DNA of 34,156 nt from JBOGEB01 sp050743125 (GTDB lineage Bacteria; Actinomycetota; Nitriliruptoria; Euzebyales; Egibacteraceae): NCBI GenBank assembly GCA_050743125.1, contig JBOGEB010000020.1, forward strand, positions 1 to 34,156, in the 5' to 3' direction. The stretch's first letter is position 1. Each line of letters starts with the position of its first letter. Made by a program: the position numbers and the translations under genes. Below the pieces are notes generated by a model that made no database searches, was not told the DNA's origin, and saw nothing but the letters and a program-made list of their open reading frames with translations. Of this stretch, positions 16,701 through 25,258 are shown one piece after another.

Positions 16701-17798
16701 CTACGTAGCTGGGAGTCGACCCTGCGATGCGCTGGGGTCGTCCAACGCGCGCAGGGCTTCCTCCGGCCGCCGCTCACCCGAGACGTTGAGCAGGCTCAGG
16801 GACTTCCGGTACGGGGGCCAAGCGACGCCGTGCTCTGTGATGATCGCCGTGATCAGGTCCGCCGGCGTGACATCGAAGGCGGGGTTATGGGCGGGGCTGG
16901 TGGCGGGGGCTATGCTCAGCTGCCCGAGGGCGGTGCGGACCTCGTCGGGATCGCGGAGCTCGATCTCGATCGTCGTGCCGTCCGGGGCGGTGAGGTCGAG
17001 GGTCGAAACAGGCGCCGCCACGTAGAACGGCAGCCCGTAGTGGCGGGCGAGGATCGCGAGGCCGCAGGTGCCGATCTTGTTCGCGGTGTCCCCGTTCGCG
17101 GCAATGCGGTCGGCGCCCACGAGGATCGCGTCGACCTCGCCCGCGCCCATCACCGAGGCCGCAGCGCTGTCGGGGATGACCGTGTGGGGCATGCCTAACG
17201 TGGCAGCCTCGAACGCCGTGAGGCGAGCCCCCTGGAGCAGCGGGCGGGTCTCGTCGACCCAGACGTGCGCGAGCGTGCCATGCTCGAACAGTGTCCGTAC
17301 CACGCCGAAAGCGGTGCCGATTCCGTGGCAGCCCAATGTCCCGGTGTTGCAGTGGGTCAGCACGCGACTTCGATCTTTGTTCGAGGCTTCGAGCAGCACC
17401 GCCCCGTGGCGTCCAATTGCCTCGCAGGCGGTGATGATCTCTTCCTCGATCTGACGCGCCTGGGCAAGCAGCCCCTCCACGGAGGGGCCCGCCGCCCGCA
17501 CTCGGTCGCATGCCCACCGCAGGTTGACCGCGGTCGGTCGCTGGGCGACCAGCAGCCGGGCGGCGTTGTCGGGATCGCGGTCGGTCAGCGCACCCAGGAC
17601 CACCCCGTAGGCCGCCGCCACGCCGATGGACGGTGCTCCGCGGACGCGCAGCGAGCGGATGGCCTCGGCGAGGGTTTCGACGTCCTGGCAGTCGATGACC
17701 TTGACGTGCTCGGGCAGCAGCGTCTGGTCGAGCAGGCGCACTGCCGGCCCGCCTTCCTCAGCGCCCACCCACCGTACTGCGAACAGCTCCGTCGCCAC
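16701..17798 (-). CDS. mtnA: S-methyl-5-thioribose-1-phosphate isomerase
   Basis: Isomerises 5-methylthioribose 1-phosphate to the ribulose form in methionine salvage. From GTG 17798 the protein has 365 residues. Key sites are RGAPSIGVAAAYG (52-65), the catalytic C150 in THCNTGTLG, DETRP with QGARLTAFE near 182-197, and the acid D230 in VGADRIAANGDTANKIGT. The start was chosen because AGGAGG (minus strand, 17804-17809) lies 5 bases before it; an open frame reaches 17834. No mtnK, mtnN or later salvage genes are nearby. It is divergent from scpA. Confidence 0.94.
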   Translation of the reverse strand: MATELFAVRWVGAEEGGPAVRLLDQTLLPEHVKVIDCQDVETLAEAIRSLRVRGAPSIGVAAAYGVVLGALTDRDPDNAARLLVAQRPTAVNLRWACDRVRAAGPSVEGLLAQARQIEEEIITACEAIGRHGAVLLEASNKDRSRVLTHCNTGTLGCHGIGTAFGVVRTLFEHGTLAHVWVDETRPLLQGARLTAFEAATLGMPHTVIPDSAAASVMGAGEVDAILVGADRIAANGDTANKIGTCGLAILARHYGLPFYVAAPVSTLDLTAPDGTTIEIELRDPDEVRTALGQLSIAPATSPAHNPAFDVTPADLITAIITEHGVAWPPYRKSLSLLNVSGERRPEEALRALDDPSASQGRLPAT

Positions 17799-17923
17799 CT
17801 CAACCTCCTGTGAAACGAGGCCTTCATCATGCACGACCTGGCCCGGTCAGCGGTGCGCGTCCGGGTCTTCTCCCGCTGAAAGCGCCCATCGTCGCGCCTG
17901 GCCGGACTTTCCGGGCGGTGCAC

Positions 17924-17929
17924 TAGAAT
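17924..17929 (+). promoter_or_regulatory. -10 hexamer of likely leaderless scpA transcript
   Basis: TAGAAT lies 10 bases before ATG 17940 and no Shine-Dalgarno intervenes. Transcription probably starts within a few bases of the start codon. No clear -35 element is seen. Confidence 0.5.
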
Positions 17930-17939
17930 CGCCCCGCTG

Positions 17940-18743
17940 ATGGCTGCCACTTACCACGTGTGTGTCTCCTCCTTCGAGGGACCGTTCGACCTGCTGCTGC
18001 ACCTCATCGCGCGGCACAAGGTCGACATCTACGACATCCCGCTCGCGGAGATCACGGACGACTACCTCGCGGCGATCCGCGAGCTGGAGATCCTCGACCT
18101 CGAGGTGGCGACCGAGTTCCTCGTCGTGGCGGCGACGCTCATCGAGCTGAAGGCCGCGCGGCTGCTGCCGAGGGAGGACGACCCCGAGCTCGACGAGATC
18201 GCGCTCGAGGCGCGGGACCTGCTCTACGCACGCCTGCTCGACTACCGGATCTTCAAGGAGGCGGCCGCAGTCGTCGCCGAGCGGCTCGACGCGCACGACG
18301 GCTACGTGCCCCGCGCGGTGCCGCTGGAGGAGCGCTTCCGCCGCTGCCTCCCTGAGGTCGAGCTGCCGGTCGACGCCCAGGGGCTCGCCGCGCTCGCCGC
18401 GCGGGCGCTCGCCGAGCGCCCCACGCCGACCGTCGACCTCTCCCACGTCCAGCCGGTGCGCCTGTCAGTCCGCGAGGCGGCGGGGATGGTCATGGGCGAG
18501 CTGGACCGGGCTGGCGGGCGCGCGTCCTTCCAGGAGCTCGTCGCCGGCTGCCGGCACCGCTTTGAGGTGATCATCCACTTCCTCGCTCTGCTCGAGCTCT
18601 ACAAGCTCGAGTGCGTCGACCTCGAGCAAGCCGCGTCGTTCGTCGAGCTGGTGGTGCAGCGGACCGGACCGGATGCGAGCCTGGCCGGGGCCTGCATCGA
18701 CATCTACGAGGGGTCCGCCAACGAGCAGGTGTCCAACGCGTGA
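17940..18743 (+). CDS. scpA: Segregation and condensation protein A
   Basis: Kleisin subunit of the SMC-ScpAB condensin, which links SMC heads during chromosome segregation. The 267-residue protein opens with the typical FEGPFDLLLHLI (13-24) and DIYDIPLAEITDDYL (29-43), has the LEVATEFLVVAATLIELKA region, and ends with a winged-helix-like kleisin C-terminus (FLALLELYK). It heads a run of overlapping genes: its stop overlaps the scpB GTG by 4 bases. No smc gene is in the window. Confidence 0.94.
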   Translation: MAATYHVCVSSFEGPFDLLLHLIARHKVDIYDIPLAEITDDYLAAIRELEILDLEVATEFLVVAATLIELKAARLLPREDDPELDEIALEARDLLYARLLDYRIFKEAAAVVAERLDAHDGYVPRAVPLEERFRRCLPEVELPVDAQGLAALAARALAERPTPTVDLSHVQPVRLSVREAAGMVMGELDRAGGRASFQELVAGCRHRFEVIIHFLALLELYKLECVDLEQAASFVELVVQRTGPDASLAGACIDIYEGSANEQVSNA

Positions 18744-19396
18744 CCAGACCAGCAAAGAACGGCCAGCCGGTGCAGCTGCGGTCGCTGCGCGGCGACCCGG
18801 AGCTGCGCAAGGCGATCGAGGCGATCCTCCTCGTGGCCGAGGAGCCCGTCTCACCGCTCCAGATCGCCCAGGTCCTCGAGGTGGCGACGGACGAGGTCGT
18901 CACGGCGCTGCGGGCGCTGCGGGCGGAGTACATCGACTCCGGTCGCGGGTTCGTGCTCCGGGAGGTGGGGGGCGGCTGGCGGCTCTACACCGACCCCGGC
19001 GCCGCGCCGTACGTCGAGCGGTTCGTTCTCGCTGGCCGCAGCGGCCGGCTGTCGCAGGCGGCTCTGGAGACGCTCGCGATCGTCGCGTACAAGCAGCCGG
19101 TCACGCGGGCGCAGATCTCTGAGATCCGCGGGGTCGACGCGGACGGGGCCGTTCGCACGCTCCACTCCCGTGGGCTGATCGCCGAGGTCGGCCGCGAGTC
19201 CTCTCCCGGCCAGCCGTTGCTCTACGGGACCACGTCGGCGTTCCTGGAGCGGCTCGGGCTGTCGTCGCTCGACGACCTGCCGCCGCTGCCAGCGCTGGCC
19301 CCGGCGGGCCCCTTGCCAGAGGAGCCGGCACCCGGCGGGTACAAGGCGGCGCGCCGCGAGATGGACGTACTGGCCCGCGAGGAGGCCTTGGAATGA
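18740..19396 (+). CDS. scpB: Segregation and condensation protein B
   Basis: ScpB dimers bind ScpA and complete the condensin complex. The 218-residue protein has two winged-helix domains: about 18-95 (RKAIEAILLVAEEPVS) and 96-175, with the conserved LSQAALETLAIVAYKQPVTRAQISEIRGV. The C-terminal tail is Pro/Ala-rich. GTG 18740 overlaps the scpA stop (GTGA); the upstream open frame from 18611 lies inside scpA and lacks homology. The stop overlaps the rluB ATG. Confidence 0.95.
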   Translation: MTRPAKNGQPVQLRSLRGDPELRKAIEAILLVAEEPVSPLQIAQVLEVATDEVVTALRALRAEYIDSGRGFVLREVGGGWRLYTDPGAAPYVERFVLAGRSGRLSQAALETLAIVAYKQPVTRAQISEIRGVDADGAVRTLHSRGLIAEVGRESSPGQPLLYGTTSAFLERLGLSSLDDLPPLPALAPAGPLPEEPAPGGYKAARREMDVLAREEALE

Positions 19397-20253
19397 CCGA
19401 GGAGCCAACGCTGCCGCGGGTCCAGAAGATCCTCGCCGCCGCGGGGATCGGCAGCAGGCGGGCCTGCGAGGAGCTGATCGCCGCCGGGCGCGTCACGGTC
19501 GACGGACAGGTCGTGGGGCTCGGCGCGAAGGCCGATCCCGAGACGCAGGTCATCACCCTCGACGGTGAGCGCGTGCCGACCAACCCGCGGCTCGTGCACC
19601 TGCTGCTCAACAAGCCGCAGGGGGTCGTGACCACGGCCTCCGACCCGCAGGGCAGGCCGACCGTCATGGACCTCGTCCCGTCAAACCCGCGCGTCTACCC
19701 CGTCGGCCGGCTCGACCGGGACACCGAGGGGCTGCTCATCCTGACGAACGACGGCGAGCTCGCCAACCGCCTCGCGCATCCACGCTACGAGGTGGACAAG
19801 ACGTACGTCGCGCAGATCCGCGGGAACGCGAAACGCAAAGCGCTCCGCCAGCTCATCGAGGGGGTCGAGCTGGAGGACGGGCCCGCCCGCGCTCGCTCTG
19901 TCCGCGAGCTGGGATCGGCGCAGGACCGGACCCTGATCGAGATCGTCCTGACGGAGGGCCGCAAGCGCGAGGTGCGGCGCATGCTCGCCGCGGTCGACAT
20001 CCCGCTGGAGCGGCTCGCGCGCGTCAAGCTCGGCCCGCTGCCGCTCGGCAACATCCGGCCCGGCAAGTTCCGGCCCCTCACCACCCAGGAGGTGCGTCGG
20101 CTCTACAAAGCGGTTGGGCTGGCCGGGCCTGAGCCGGGTGAGCATGACGGACGCGGGACCCCGCTGCCGGAGGTTCTGCCGGACCCCCCCACGTCGGTCG
20201 GGGGCGTCCCCAGGGTCCCCCTCACGCCGGTGGGGCAGGACGCGGGCCAGTGA
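19393..20253 (+). CDS. rluB: RluB-type rRNA pseudouridine synthase
   Basis: Converts a uridine of 23S rRNA to pseudouridine. It has an N-terminal S4 RNA-binding domain (about 8-60; RVQKILAAAGIGSRRACEELI), then the RsuA/RluB catalytic domain with GRLDRDTEG at 105-113, where D108 is the catalytic Asp. The 286-residue protein ends in a proline-rich tail of about 40 residues not needed for the fold. Overlaps of 4 bases link it to scpB (ATGA) and aroH (GTGA). The exact target uridine is inferred from the family. Confidence 0.92.
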   Translation: MTEEPTLPRVQKILAAAGIGSRRACEELIAAGRVTVDGQVVGLGAKADPETQVITLDGERVPTNPRLVHLLLNKPQGVVTTASDPQGRPTVMDLVPSNPRVYPVGRLDRDTEGLLILTNDGELANRLAHPRYEVDKTYVAQIRGNAKRKALRQLIEGVELEDGPARARSVRELGSAQDRTLIEIVLTEGRKREVRRMLAAVDIPLERLARVKLGPLPLGNIRPGKFRPLTTQEVRRLYKAVGLAGPEPGEHDGRGTPLPEVLPDPPTSVGGVPRVPLTPVGQDAGQ

Positions 20254-20627
20254 GCGCCCAGCGGCAGCTCGTGGCGTTGCGCGGCGCCACGACGCTCGAC
20301 GCCGACACCCGTGAGGAGGTGCTCACCCGCACGGCCGAGCTCCTCGACGCGCTCATGACCCGGAACGACCTCTCACCTGATGACATGGTGAGCCTGCTGT
20401 TCACCGCCACCGGGGACATCCACAGCGAGTTCCCGGCAGCGGCGGTGCGCGCGGCGGGCATCTCGGACGTGCCGATGCTCTGCGCTCGCGAGCTCGACAT
20501 CAACGGCAGCGGCATCCCGTTGTGCGTTCGGGTGATGGCCTACGTGTACACCGAGAAACCGAGAACGCAGATGCGCCACCCGTACCTGCGCGGCGCGCGG
20601 CAGCTCCGCAGCGACCTGCCGGAGTAA
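20250..20627 (+). CDS. aroH: Chorismate mutase, AroH class
   Basis: Rearranges chorismate to prephenate for Phe and Tyr synthesis. It is 125 residues, the size of the trimeric AroH class. Active-site residues known from B. subtilis map to R11, E81 in CARELDI, R94 in CVRVM and Y112. It overlaps rluB by 4 bases and is followed by a palindrome (20658-20704) before tyrA, which uses its product. Confidence 0.93.
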   Translation: MSAQRQLVALRGATTLDADTREEVLTRTAELLDALMTRNDLSPDDMVSLLFTATGDIHSEFPAAAVRAAGISDVPMLCARELDINGSGIPLCVRVMAYVYTEKPRTQMRHPYLRGARQLRSDLPE

Positions 20628-20657
20628 CGAAGTGCGCGTTGACATGATGAGCTTGGC

Positions 20658-20704
20658 CTTCGTGGACACTTTGGCCCACCAGGTGGGCCAAAGTGTCCAC
20701 GAAG
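20658..20704. terminator. 47-bp near-perfect palindrome between aroH and tyrA
   Basis: Arms 20658-20680 and 20682-20704 are exact reverse complements (23 bp) around a single unpaired base at 20681. No T-run follows. It lies in the only sizeable gap of the scpA-cmk gene run and would separate the aroH and tyrA transcripts if it terminates. Its arm length equals that of the palindrome at 11560-11605. Confidence 0.7.
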
Positions 20705-20721
20705 CGCGGGAGCACTAAGAC

Positions 20722-21819
20722 GTGCGCGTCGCGGTCGTAGGCACGGGGCTGGTCGGGGCGTCGCTCGGGCTGGCGCTGGGCAAGCTTGACGAGGTCGACG
20801 AGGTCGTCGGGTACGACCGCGACGAGCGCGAGCTGGAGGTCGCGCTCCGGCGCGGAGCGGTGACGCGGGCCTCGGCCTCGGCCTTCGACGCGGTGGACGG
20901 AGCGGACGTCGCCGTGCTCGCGGTGCCGGTCTCGGCGGTCGGGAAAGTTGCGTGTGCGATCGCACCGGCCCTGCGCCCGGGCGCAGTCCTCACCGACGTC
21001 GCGAGCGTCAAGGGCCGCATCGTCGAGGCGATGCAGGCGGTGGTGCCCGCGTCCGTGCACGTGATCGGCGGGCATCCGATGGCCGGGTCGCACGAGACCG
21101 GGGCGGCGCACGCAACCGCTGACCTGTTCGTCGGTGCCACGTACCTGCTCACCCCGACGATCCACACGGACCCCGAGGCGTACCGCCGCCTCCACGGCCT
21201 GGTCGGGCGGATCGGCGCGCGGGTGCTCGCGGTGTCGCCCGAGCGGCACGACCTGCTCGTGGCGGTCATCAGCCATCTGCCGCAGCTCGCCGCGACGACG
21301 CTGATGAACCTCGCGGCGACGCGCGCCCGCGACGAGCACGCCGAGCTGCTCCTCCTGGCCGCCGGCGGGTTCCGCGACGCGACCCGCGTCGCGGCGAGCA
21401 ACCCCGACCTCTGGCTGGACATCTGCGCCGAGAACCGAGAGGCGATCGTCGCGGTGCTCGACGAGTACCGCGAGCGCATCGGCGCGCTGCGATCGGTGCT
21501 CGCGATCGGCGACGAGCAGAGCCTCCGCCAGACACTGTCCGACGCTCGCGCCGCCCGCCGTGCGCTGCCCGGCAAACAGACCGTGACCGGCGCTCTCGTC
21601 GAGCTTCACCTCGCGATCCCCGACCAGCCGGGCATGATCGCCCAGGTCGCCACGACGATCGGACGCCTCGGCGTGAACATCGAAGACATCGCGATCGAGC
21701 ACGCCCCCGAGGGCGGGCGGGGCACGATGCGTCTCGCCATCATCGGCCCTGACCAGGCGCGCCGTGCCCGTACGGCGCTGGAGGCGCTGGGCTACGAGGT
21801 GCTGGAGCGCGAGCTGTGA
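20722..21819 (+). CDS. tyrA: Prephenate dehydrogenase
   Basis: NAD-dependent oxidative decarboxylation of prephenate to 4-hydroxyphenylpyruvate (tyrosine branch). The 365-residue protein has a Rossmann start (VVGTGLVGASLGLAL), the GGHPMAGSHETG segment with the catalytic His, and NPDLWLDICAENREAI. A C-terminal ACT domain of about 75 residues (HLAIPDQPGMIAQVATTIG) suggests tyrosine feedback. GTG 20722 has GGGAG at 20708-20712. The stop overlaps aroA. Confidence 0.94.
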   Translation: MRVAVVGTGLVGASLGLALGKLDEVDEVVGYDRDERELEVALRRGAVTRASASAFDAVDGADVAVLAVPVSAVGKVACAIAPALRPGAVLTDVASVKGRIVEAMQAVVPASVHVIGGHPMAGSHETGAAHATADLFVGATYLLTPTIHTDPEAYRRLHGLVGRIGARVLAVSPERHDLLVAVISHLPQLAATTLMNLAATRARDEHAELLLLAAGGFRDATRVAASNPDLWLDICAENREAIVAVLDEYRERIGALRSVLAIGDEQSLRQTLSDARAARRALPGKQTVTGALVELHLAIPDQPGMIAQVATTIGRLGVNIEDIAIEHAPEGGRGTMRLAIIGPDQARRARTALEALGYEVLEREL

Positions 21820-23120
21820 CCGTGACCGTGATCCCGGCGACCGCCGTCGAGGTCTCACCGTCCGGGCCGGTCCACGCGCGCCTGCGGGCGCCGGCGAGCA
21901 AGAGCGTGACGAACCGGCTGCTCGTCATCGCGGCGTTGGCCGAGGGCGAGAGCCTGCTCCGCGGCCCGCTCGACAGTGACGACACGCGCGCCATGCGCCG
22001 GGCGGTGCTCGCGCTCGGGGCGCAGGTCAGCGATGCGCCTGAGGGATGGCGGGTCACCGGCACCGGCGGACGACCGCACCCGGCCCCTGGCGCGGTCGTC
22101 GACGTGCGGCTGTCGGGGACGACGCTGCGGTTCGTCACCGCGATGGCGACGCTCGCCGACGGGCCGGTCACGGTGACGGGGGCTCGTGCGCTGCTCCGCC
22201 GCCCGGTCGGCGCGCTTGTCGCCGCGCTCCGAGCGCTCGGCGCGGACGCGGCCGACGCTGGCGGTCTGCCACCGGTGCGGCTGGGCGGCGGCGGTCTCCG
22301 GGGCGGGCCGGTCGAGGTCGACATGACCGGGTCGAGCCAGTTCACGAGCGCGGTCCTGCTGGTCGCGCCGTACGCCCGTGAGGGAGTGCTGGCCACCGCC
22401 GCCGGCGCCGCCGCCGGCGGCTATCTCGACCTCACCGTCACGATGATGCGCCGGTGGGGCGCGGCCGTTGCCCAGGTCAACGACGTCTGCTGGGACATCG
22501 CCCCGACCGCGCGCTATGCGGCCCGAGACGAGGCGGTCGAGTACGACGCGAGCGCCGCCGCGCACCTGTTCGCGCTCGCGGCGGCGACCGGCGGCGCGGT
22601 GACCGTCGTCAACGCGGCGGCCGGGACGCTGCAGCCTGACGCCGGCCTCCCGGCGGTGCTCGAGCGGATGGGCGCGACCGTGGCCCGCGACGGCGACGCG
22701 CTGACCGTCTCGGGGCCGGCGCGCCTGGAGCCCGTCGAGGTCGACCTGCGCGCGATGCCCGACCAGGTCACCACGGTCGCCGCCCTCGCGGCGCTCGCCG
22801 AGGGGACGTCGCGCCTGCACGGCCTCGCGGTGGCGCGCGGGCACGAGACCGACCGGCTCGCCGCCCTCGCCGGCGAGCTGCGCAAGCTCGGTGTGCCGGT
22901 CAGCGAGGCGCCGGACGGGCTGGAGATCACCGGCGGGGCGGCCAGAGGCCCCGCGCGGCTCGCCACCCACGACGATCATCGGCTCGCGATGGCGTTCGCG
23001 GCGATCGGCGCGCGGGTGCCCGGCGTCGTCATCGAGGAGCCGTGGTGCGTGACGAAGACCTACCCCGGCTTCTGGGGGGACCTCCGGGCGGCGGGGGCCT
23101 CATGGGAGTTGGCCGGATGA
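21816..23120 (+). CDS. aroA: 3-phosphoshikimate 1-carboxyvinyltransferase (EPSP synthase)
   Basis: Transfers enolpyruvyl from PEP to shikimate 3-phosphate, the step before chorismate synthase. The 434-residue protein has RAPASKSVTNRLLVIAAL near the N-terminus (PEP/S3P site), DSDDTRAM, LSGTTLRF, GSSQFTSAVLL, and DDHRLAMAFA near the end. GTG 21816 overlaps the tyrA stop; GTG codons also occur in frame at 21822 and 21828, so the exact start is not fixed. The SGTTLRF wording differs from the SAGT form of class I enzymes; glyphosate sensitivity cannot be judged. Confidence 0.95.
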   Translation: MTVTVIPATAVEVSPSGPVHARLRAPASKSVTNRLLVIAALAEGESLLRGPLDSDDTRAMRRAVLALGAQVSDAPEGWRVTGTGGRPHPAPGAVVDVRLSGTTLRFVTAMATLADGPVTVTGARALLRRPVGALVAALRALGADAADAGGLPPVRLGGGGLRGGPVEVDMTGSSQFTSAVLLVAPYAREGVLATAAGAAAGGYLDLTVTMMRRWGAAVAQVNDVCWDIAPTARYAARDEAVEYDASAAAHLFALAAATGGAVTVVNAAAGTLQPDAGLPAVLERMGATVARDGDALTVSGPARLEPVEVDLRAMPDQVTTVAALAALAEGTSRLHGLAVARGHETDRLAALAGELRKLGVPVSEAPDGLEITGGAARGPARLATHDDHRLAMAFAAIGARVPGVVIEEPWCVTKTYPGFWGDLRAAGASWELAG

Positions 23121-23794
23121 GGGCGGGCGCAGCGCGCCCGCCGGCGGGCGGGGAGCGGAAAGCGACGGTGGTGACGATCGACGGGCCGGCCGGGGCGGGG
23201 AAGTCGACGATCGCGTCGGCGCTCGCCGTCCGTCTGGGGGTCCCGCATGTTGACACCGGGGCCTACTACCGGGCCGCCACGCTGGCGGTGCTCCGCGCCG
23301 ACGTCCCCCCCGAGGACGCCGAGGGGTGCCTGAAGGCCGTCTCCTCAGCGCGCATCGAGCGGGGGGGCGGCCACACCCGCCTGAACGGCGAGGACGTCGA
23401 GTGCGAGATCCGCGGGCCGGCCGTGACCGCGGCGGTTTCGGCGGTCTCCGCGCACCCTGAGGTCCGGGCGGCGCTGCTCGCCGCGCAGCGCGGCGGTATC
23501 GGCGAGGAGGGCGCGGTCGTCGAGGGCCGCGACGCCGGCACGGTCGTCGCGCCGGACGCGGACCTGAAGGTCTGGCTCACGGCCAGCTCCCAGGCCCGTG
23601 CCGCCCGCCGCGCCGAGCAGCTCGGCCAAACCGGTCAAGACCCGGTTCGCACGCACGCCGCGGACCTCGCCCGCCGCGACGCGCTCGACGCGAGGCAGAT
23701 GGTCCCCGCGCCGGACGCGGTGGTGATCGACACCACGGATCGTGAGGTCGGCGCGGTCGTCGAGGAGATCGCCCGACTGGCGCTGGCGCGATGA
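23117..23794 (+). CDS. cmk: Cytidylate kinase
   Basis: Phosphorylates CMP and dCMP. The 225-residue protein has P-loop DGPAGAGKST near residues 22-31, the substrate-side DTGAYYRA, GRDAGTVVAPDADLKVWLTAS, and the ARRAEQ..RR lid. Near the end comes PAPDAVVIDTT. ATG 23117 overlaps the aroA stop (ATGA); the first ~15 residues (RAGAARPPAGGERK) precede the fold. Its place between aroA and der is a conserved arrangement. Confidence 0.94.
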   Translation: MRAGAARPPAGGERKATVVTIDGPAGAGKSTIASALAVRLGVPHVDTGAYYRAATLAVLRADVPPEDAEGCLKAVSSARIERGGGHTRLNGEDVECEIRGPAVTAAVSAVSAHPEVRAALLAAQRGGIGEEGAVVEGRDAGTVVAPDADLKVWLTASSQARAARRAEQLGQTGQDPVRTHAADLARRDALDARQMVPAPDAVVIDTTDREVGAVVEEIARLALAR

Positions 23795-23809
23795 CCGGCG
23801 GGTCGGCGG

Positions 23810-23815
23810 TAGGGT
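23810..23815 (+). promoter_or_regulatory. -10 hexamer of likely leaderless der transcript
   Basis: TAGGGT lies 6 bases before ATG 23822, with no Shine-Dalgarno. The short gap after cmk thus may hold an internal promoter giving a leaderless der mRNA. Confidence 0.5.
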
Positions 23816-23821
23816 AACCGG

Positions 23822-25258
23822 ATGCCCACCGCCGAGCCTGACCGCCGTGTCCGTCCGCCCGTCGGCCCTGTCGTCGCCGTGGTCGGGCGCCCCAACGTCG
23901 GCAAGTCGACGCTGGTGAACCGGATCGCCGGGGGCCGGGACGCGATCGTGCAGGAGCAGCCCGGGATCACGCGCGACCGCACGACGCACGCCACCGACTG
24001 GCGCGGGCGACGGTTCACGGTTGTGGACACCGGCGGGTGGATGCCCTCCTGGTCGCAGTCGCCGGGGGCGCTCGACGCGGCCGTCTCCGAGCAGTCCGAG
24101 CTGGCCGTCGTCACCGCGGACCTTGTGCTGCTGGTCGTGGACGCCACGGTCGGGGTGACCGAGGAGGACGCGGCGGCCGCCGACTGGCTCTGCGGCGTCC
24201 AGGCACCGACGGTGCTCGTGGCGAACAAGGTCGACCACGGCGGGCTGGAGCCCGACCTCGCGGATCTGTACCGGCTCGGCTTGGGCGAACCCCTGCCGGT
24301 CAGCGCGCTGCACGGACGGGCCTCCGGCGACCTGCTCGACGTCGTCGTGGACCGCCTCGCCGACGAGGGCGCCTTCGATCGACCGCCTGAGCCCGCCGAC
24401 GACGTGCCAGGCGTCGCCCTGGTCGGCCGCCCGAACGTCGGAAAGTCCTCGCTGTTCAACCGGCTGCTCGGCGAGCAGCGGACGGTCGTCGACTCCCGGC
24501 CCGGCACGACGCGGGACGCCGTGGACACGGTGCTCGAGCTGCCCGACGGGCAGGCGTACCGCTTCATCGACACGGCAGGCCTGCGCCGCAAGAAGGCGAA
24601 GCGTGACGCGACCGAGTACTTCTCGACGCTCCGCGCCGTCCGGGCGCTCGAGCGCGCGGCGGTCGCGCTCTTCGTGATCGACGCGCACGAGCCGATCTCC
24701 GAGCAGGAGCAACGCCTCGCCCGGCAGATCCTCGACGCCGGCCGTGGACTGGTGGTCGTGTTGAACAAGTGGGACCTGGTCGACGCCGACCGCCGTGAGC
24801 GGCTCGACCGCGAGTTCGACCGACTGCTTGGGTTCCTACGGTTCGCGCCCGTCGTGCGGACGTCTGCCGTCTCAGGGCGGGGCGTCGACCGGCTGCTTCC
24901 CGCGATCCAGGCGGTGCTCGACCAGTGGCTGCGGCGCATCCCCACGGCTGTCCTGAACGACTGGCTCGCGGGGACGGTGGCCGCGACCGCGCCGCCGCTC
25001 GATGCCGGGCGCGCGGTGCGGCTCCGCTACGTCACCCAGGTCGCGGTGGGGCCGCCGACGTTCCGTGTGTTCACGACGGGGCGGATCCCGCCGAGCTACC
25101 GCCGGTACCTGGAGCGGCGGCTCCGCGAGCAGTTCGGCTTCGAGGGGACACCGCTGAGCATCGGGATCCGGATTCGCCCCCGGTGGGAGGAGCACCGGGC
25201 CGTTACCCCGCCTGAGCGACCTGCCTCGCCTGGCAGCCGGGGACGCCGCTCCAGATGA
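23822..25258 (+). CDS. der: Ribosome assembly GTPase Der (EngA)
   Basis: Double GTPase for 50S subunit maturation. The 478-residue protein has tandem G domains: G1 GRPNVGKST at 22-30 and a second GRPNVGKSS near 202. Each has a DT(G/A)G G3 motif and an NK-x-D G4 motif (NKVD, NKWD). The C-terminal KH-like domain reads FRVFTTGRIPPSYRRYLERRLRE-like near 410-435. An arginine-rich tail overlaps by 56 bp the end of the convergent minus-strand gene. ATG 23822 fits the -10 hexamer at 23810-23815. Confidence 0.96.
   Translation: MPTAEPDRRVRPPVGPVVAVVGRPNVGKSTLVNRIAGGRDAIVQEQPGITRDRTTHATDWRGRRFTVVDTGGWMPSWSQSPGALDAAVSEQSELAVVTADLVLLVVDATVGVTEEDAAAADWLCGVQAPTVLVANKVDHGGLEPDLADLYRLGLGEPLPVSALHGRASGDLLDVVVDRLADEGAFDRPPEPADDVPGVALVGRPNVGKSSLFNRLLGEQRTVVDSRPGTTRDAVDTVLELPDGQAYRFIDTAGLRRKKAKRDATEYFSTLRAVRALERAAVALFVIDAHEPISEQEQRLARQILDAGRGLVVVLNKWDLVDADRRERLDREFDRLLGFLRFAPVVRTSAVSGRGVDRLLPAIQAVLDQWLRRIPTAVLNDWLAGTVAATAPPLDAGRAVRLRYVTQVAVGPPTFRVFTTGRIPPSYRRYLERRLREQFGFEGTPLSIGIRIRPRWEEHRAVTPPERPASPGSRGRRSR

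Noticed and set aside
17799..17939. SAM-type riboswitch upstream of mtnA
   Set aside because: No recognisable SAM riboswitch core; the gap is only 141 bp and AGGAGG is normally placed.
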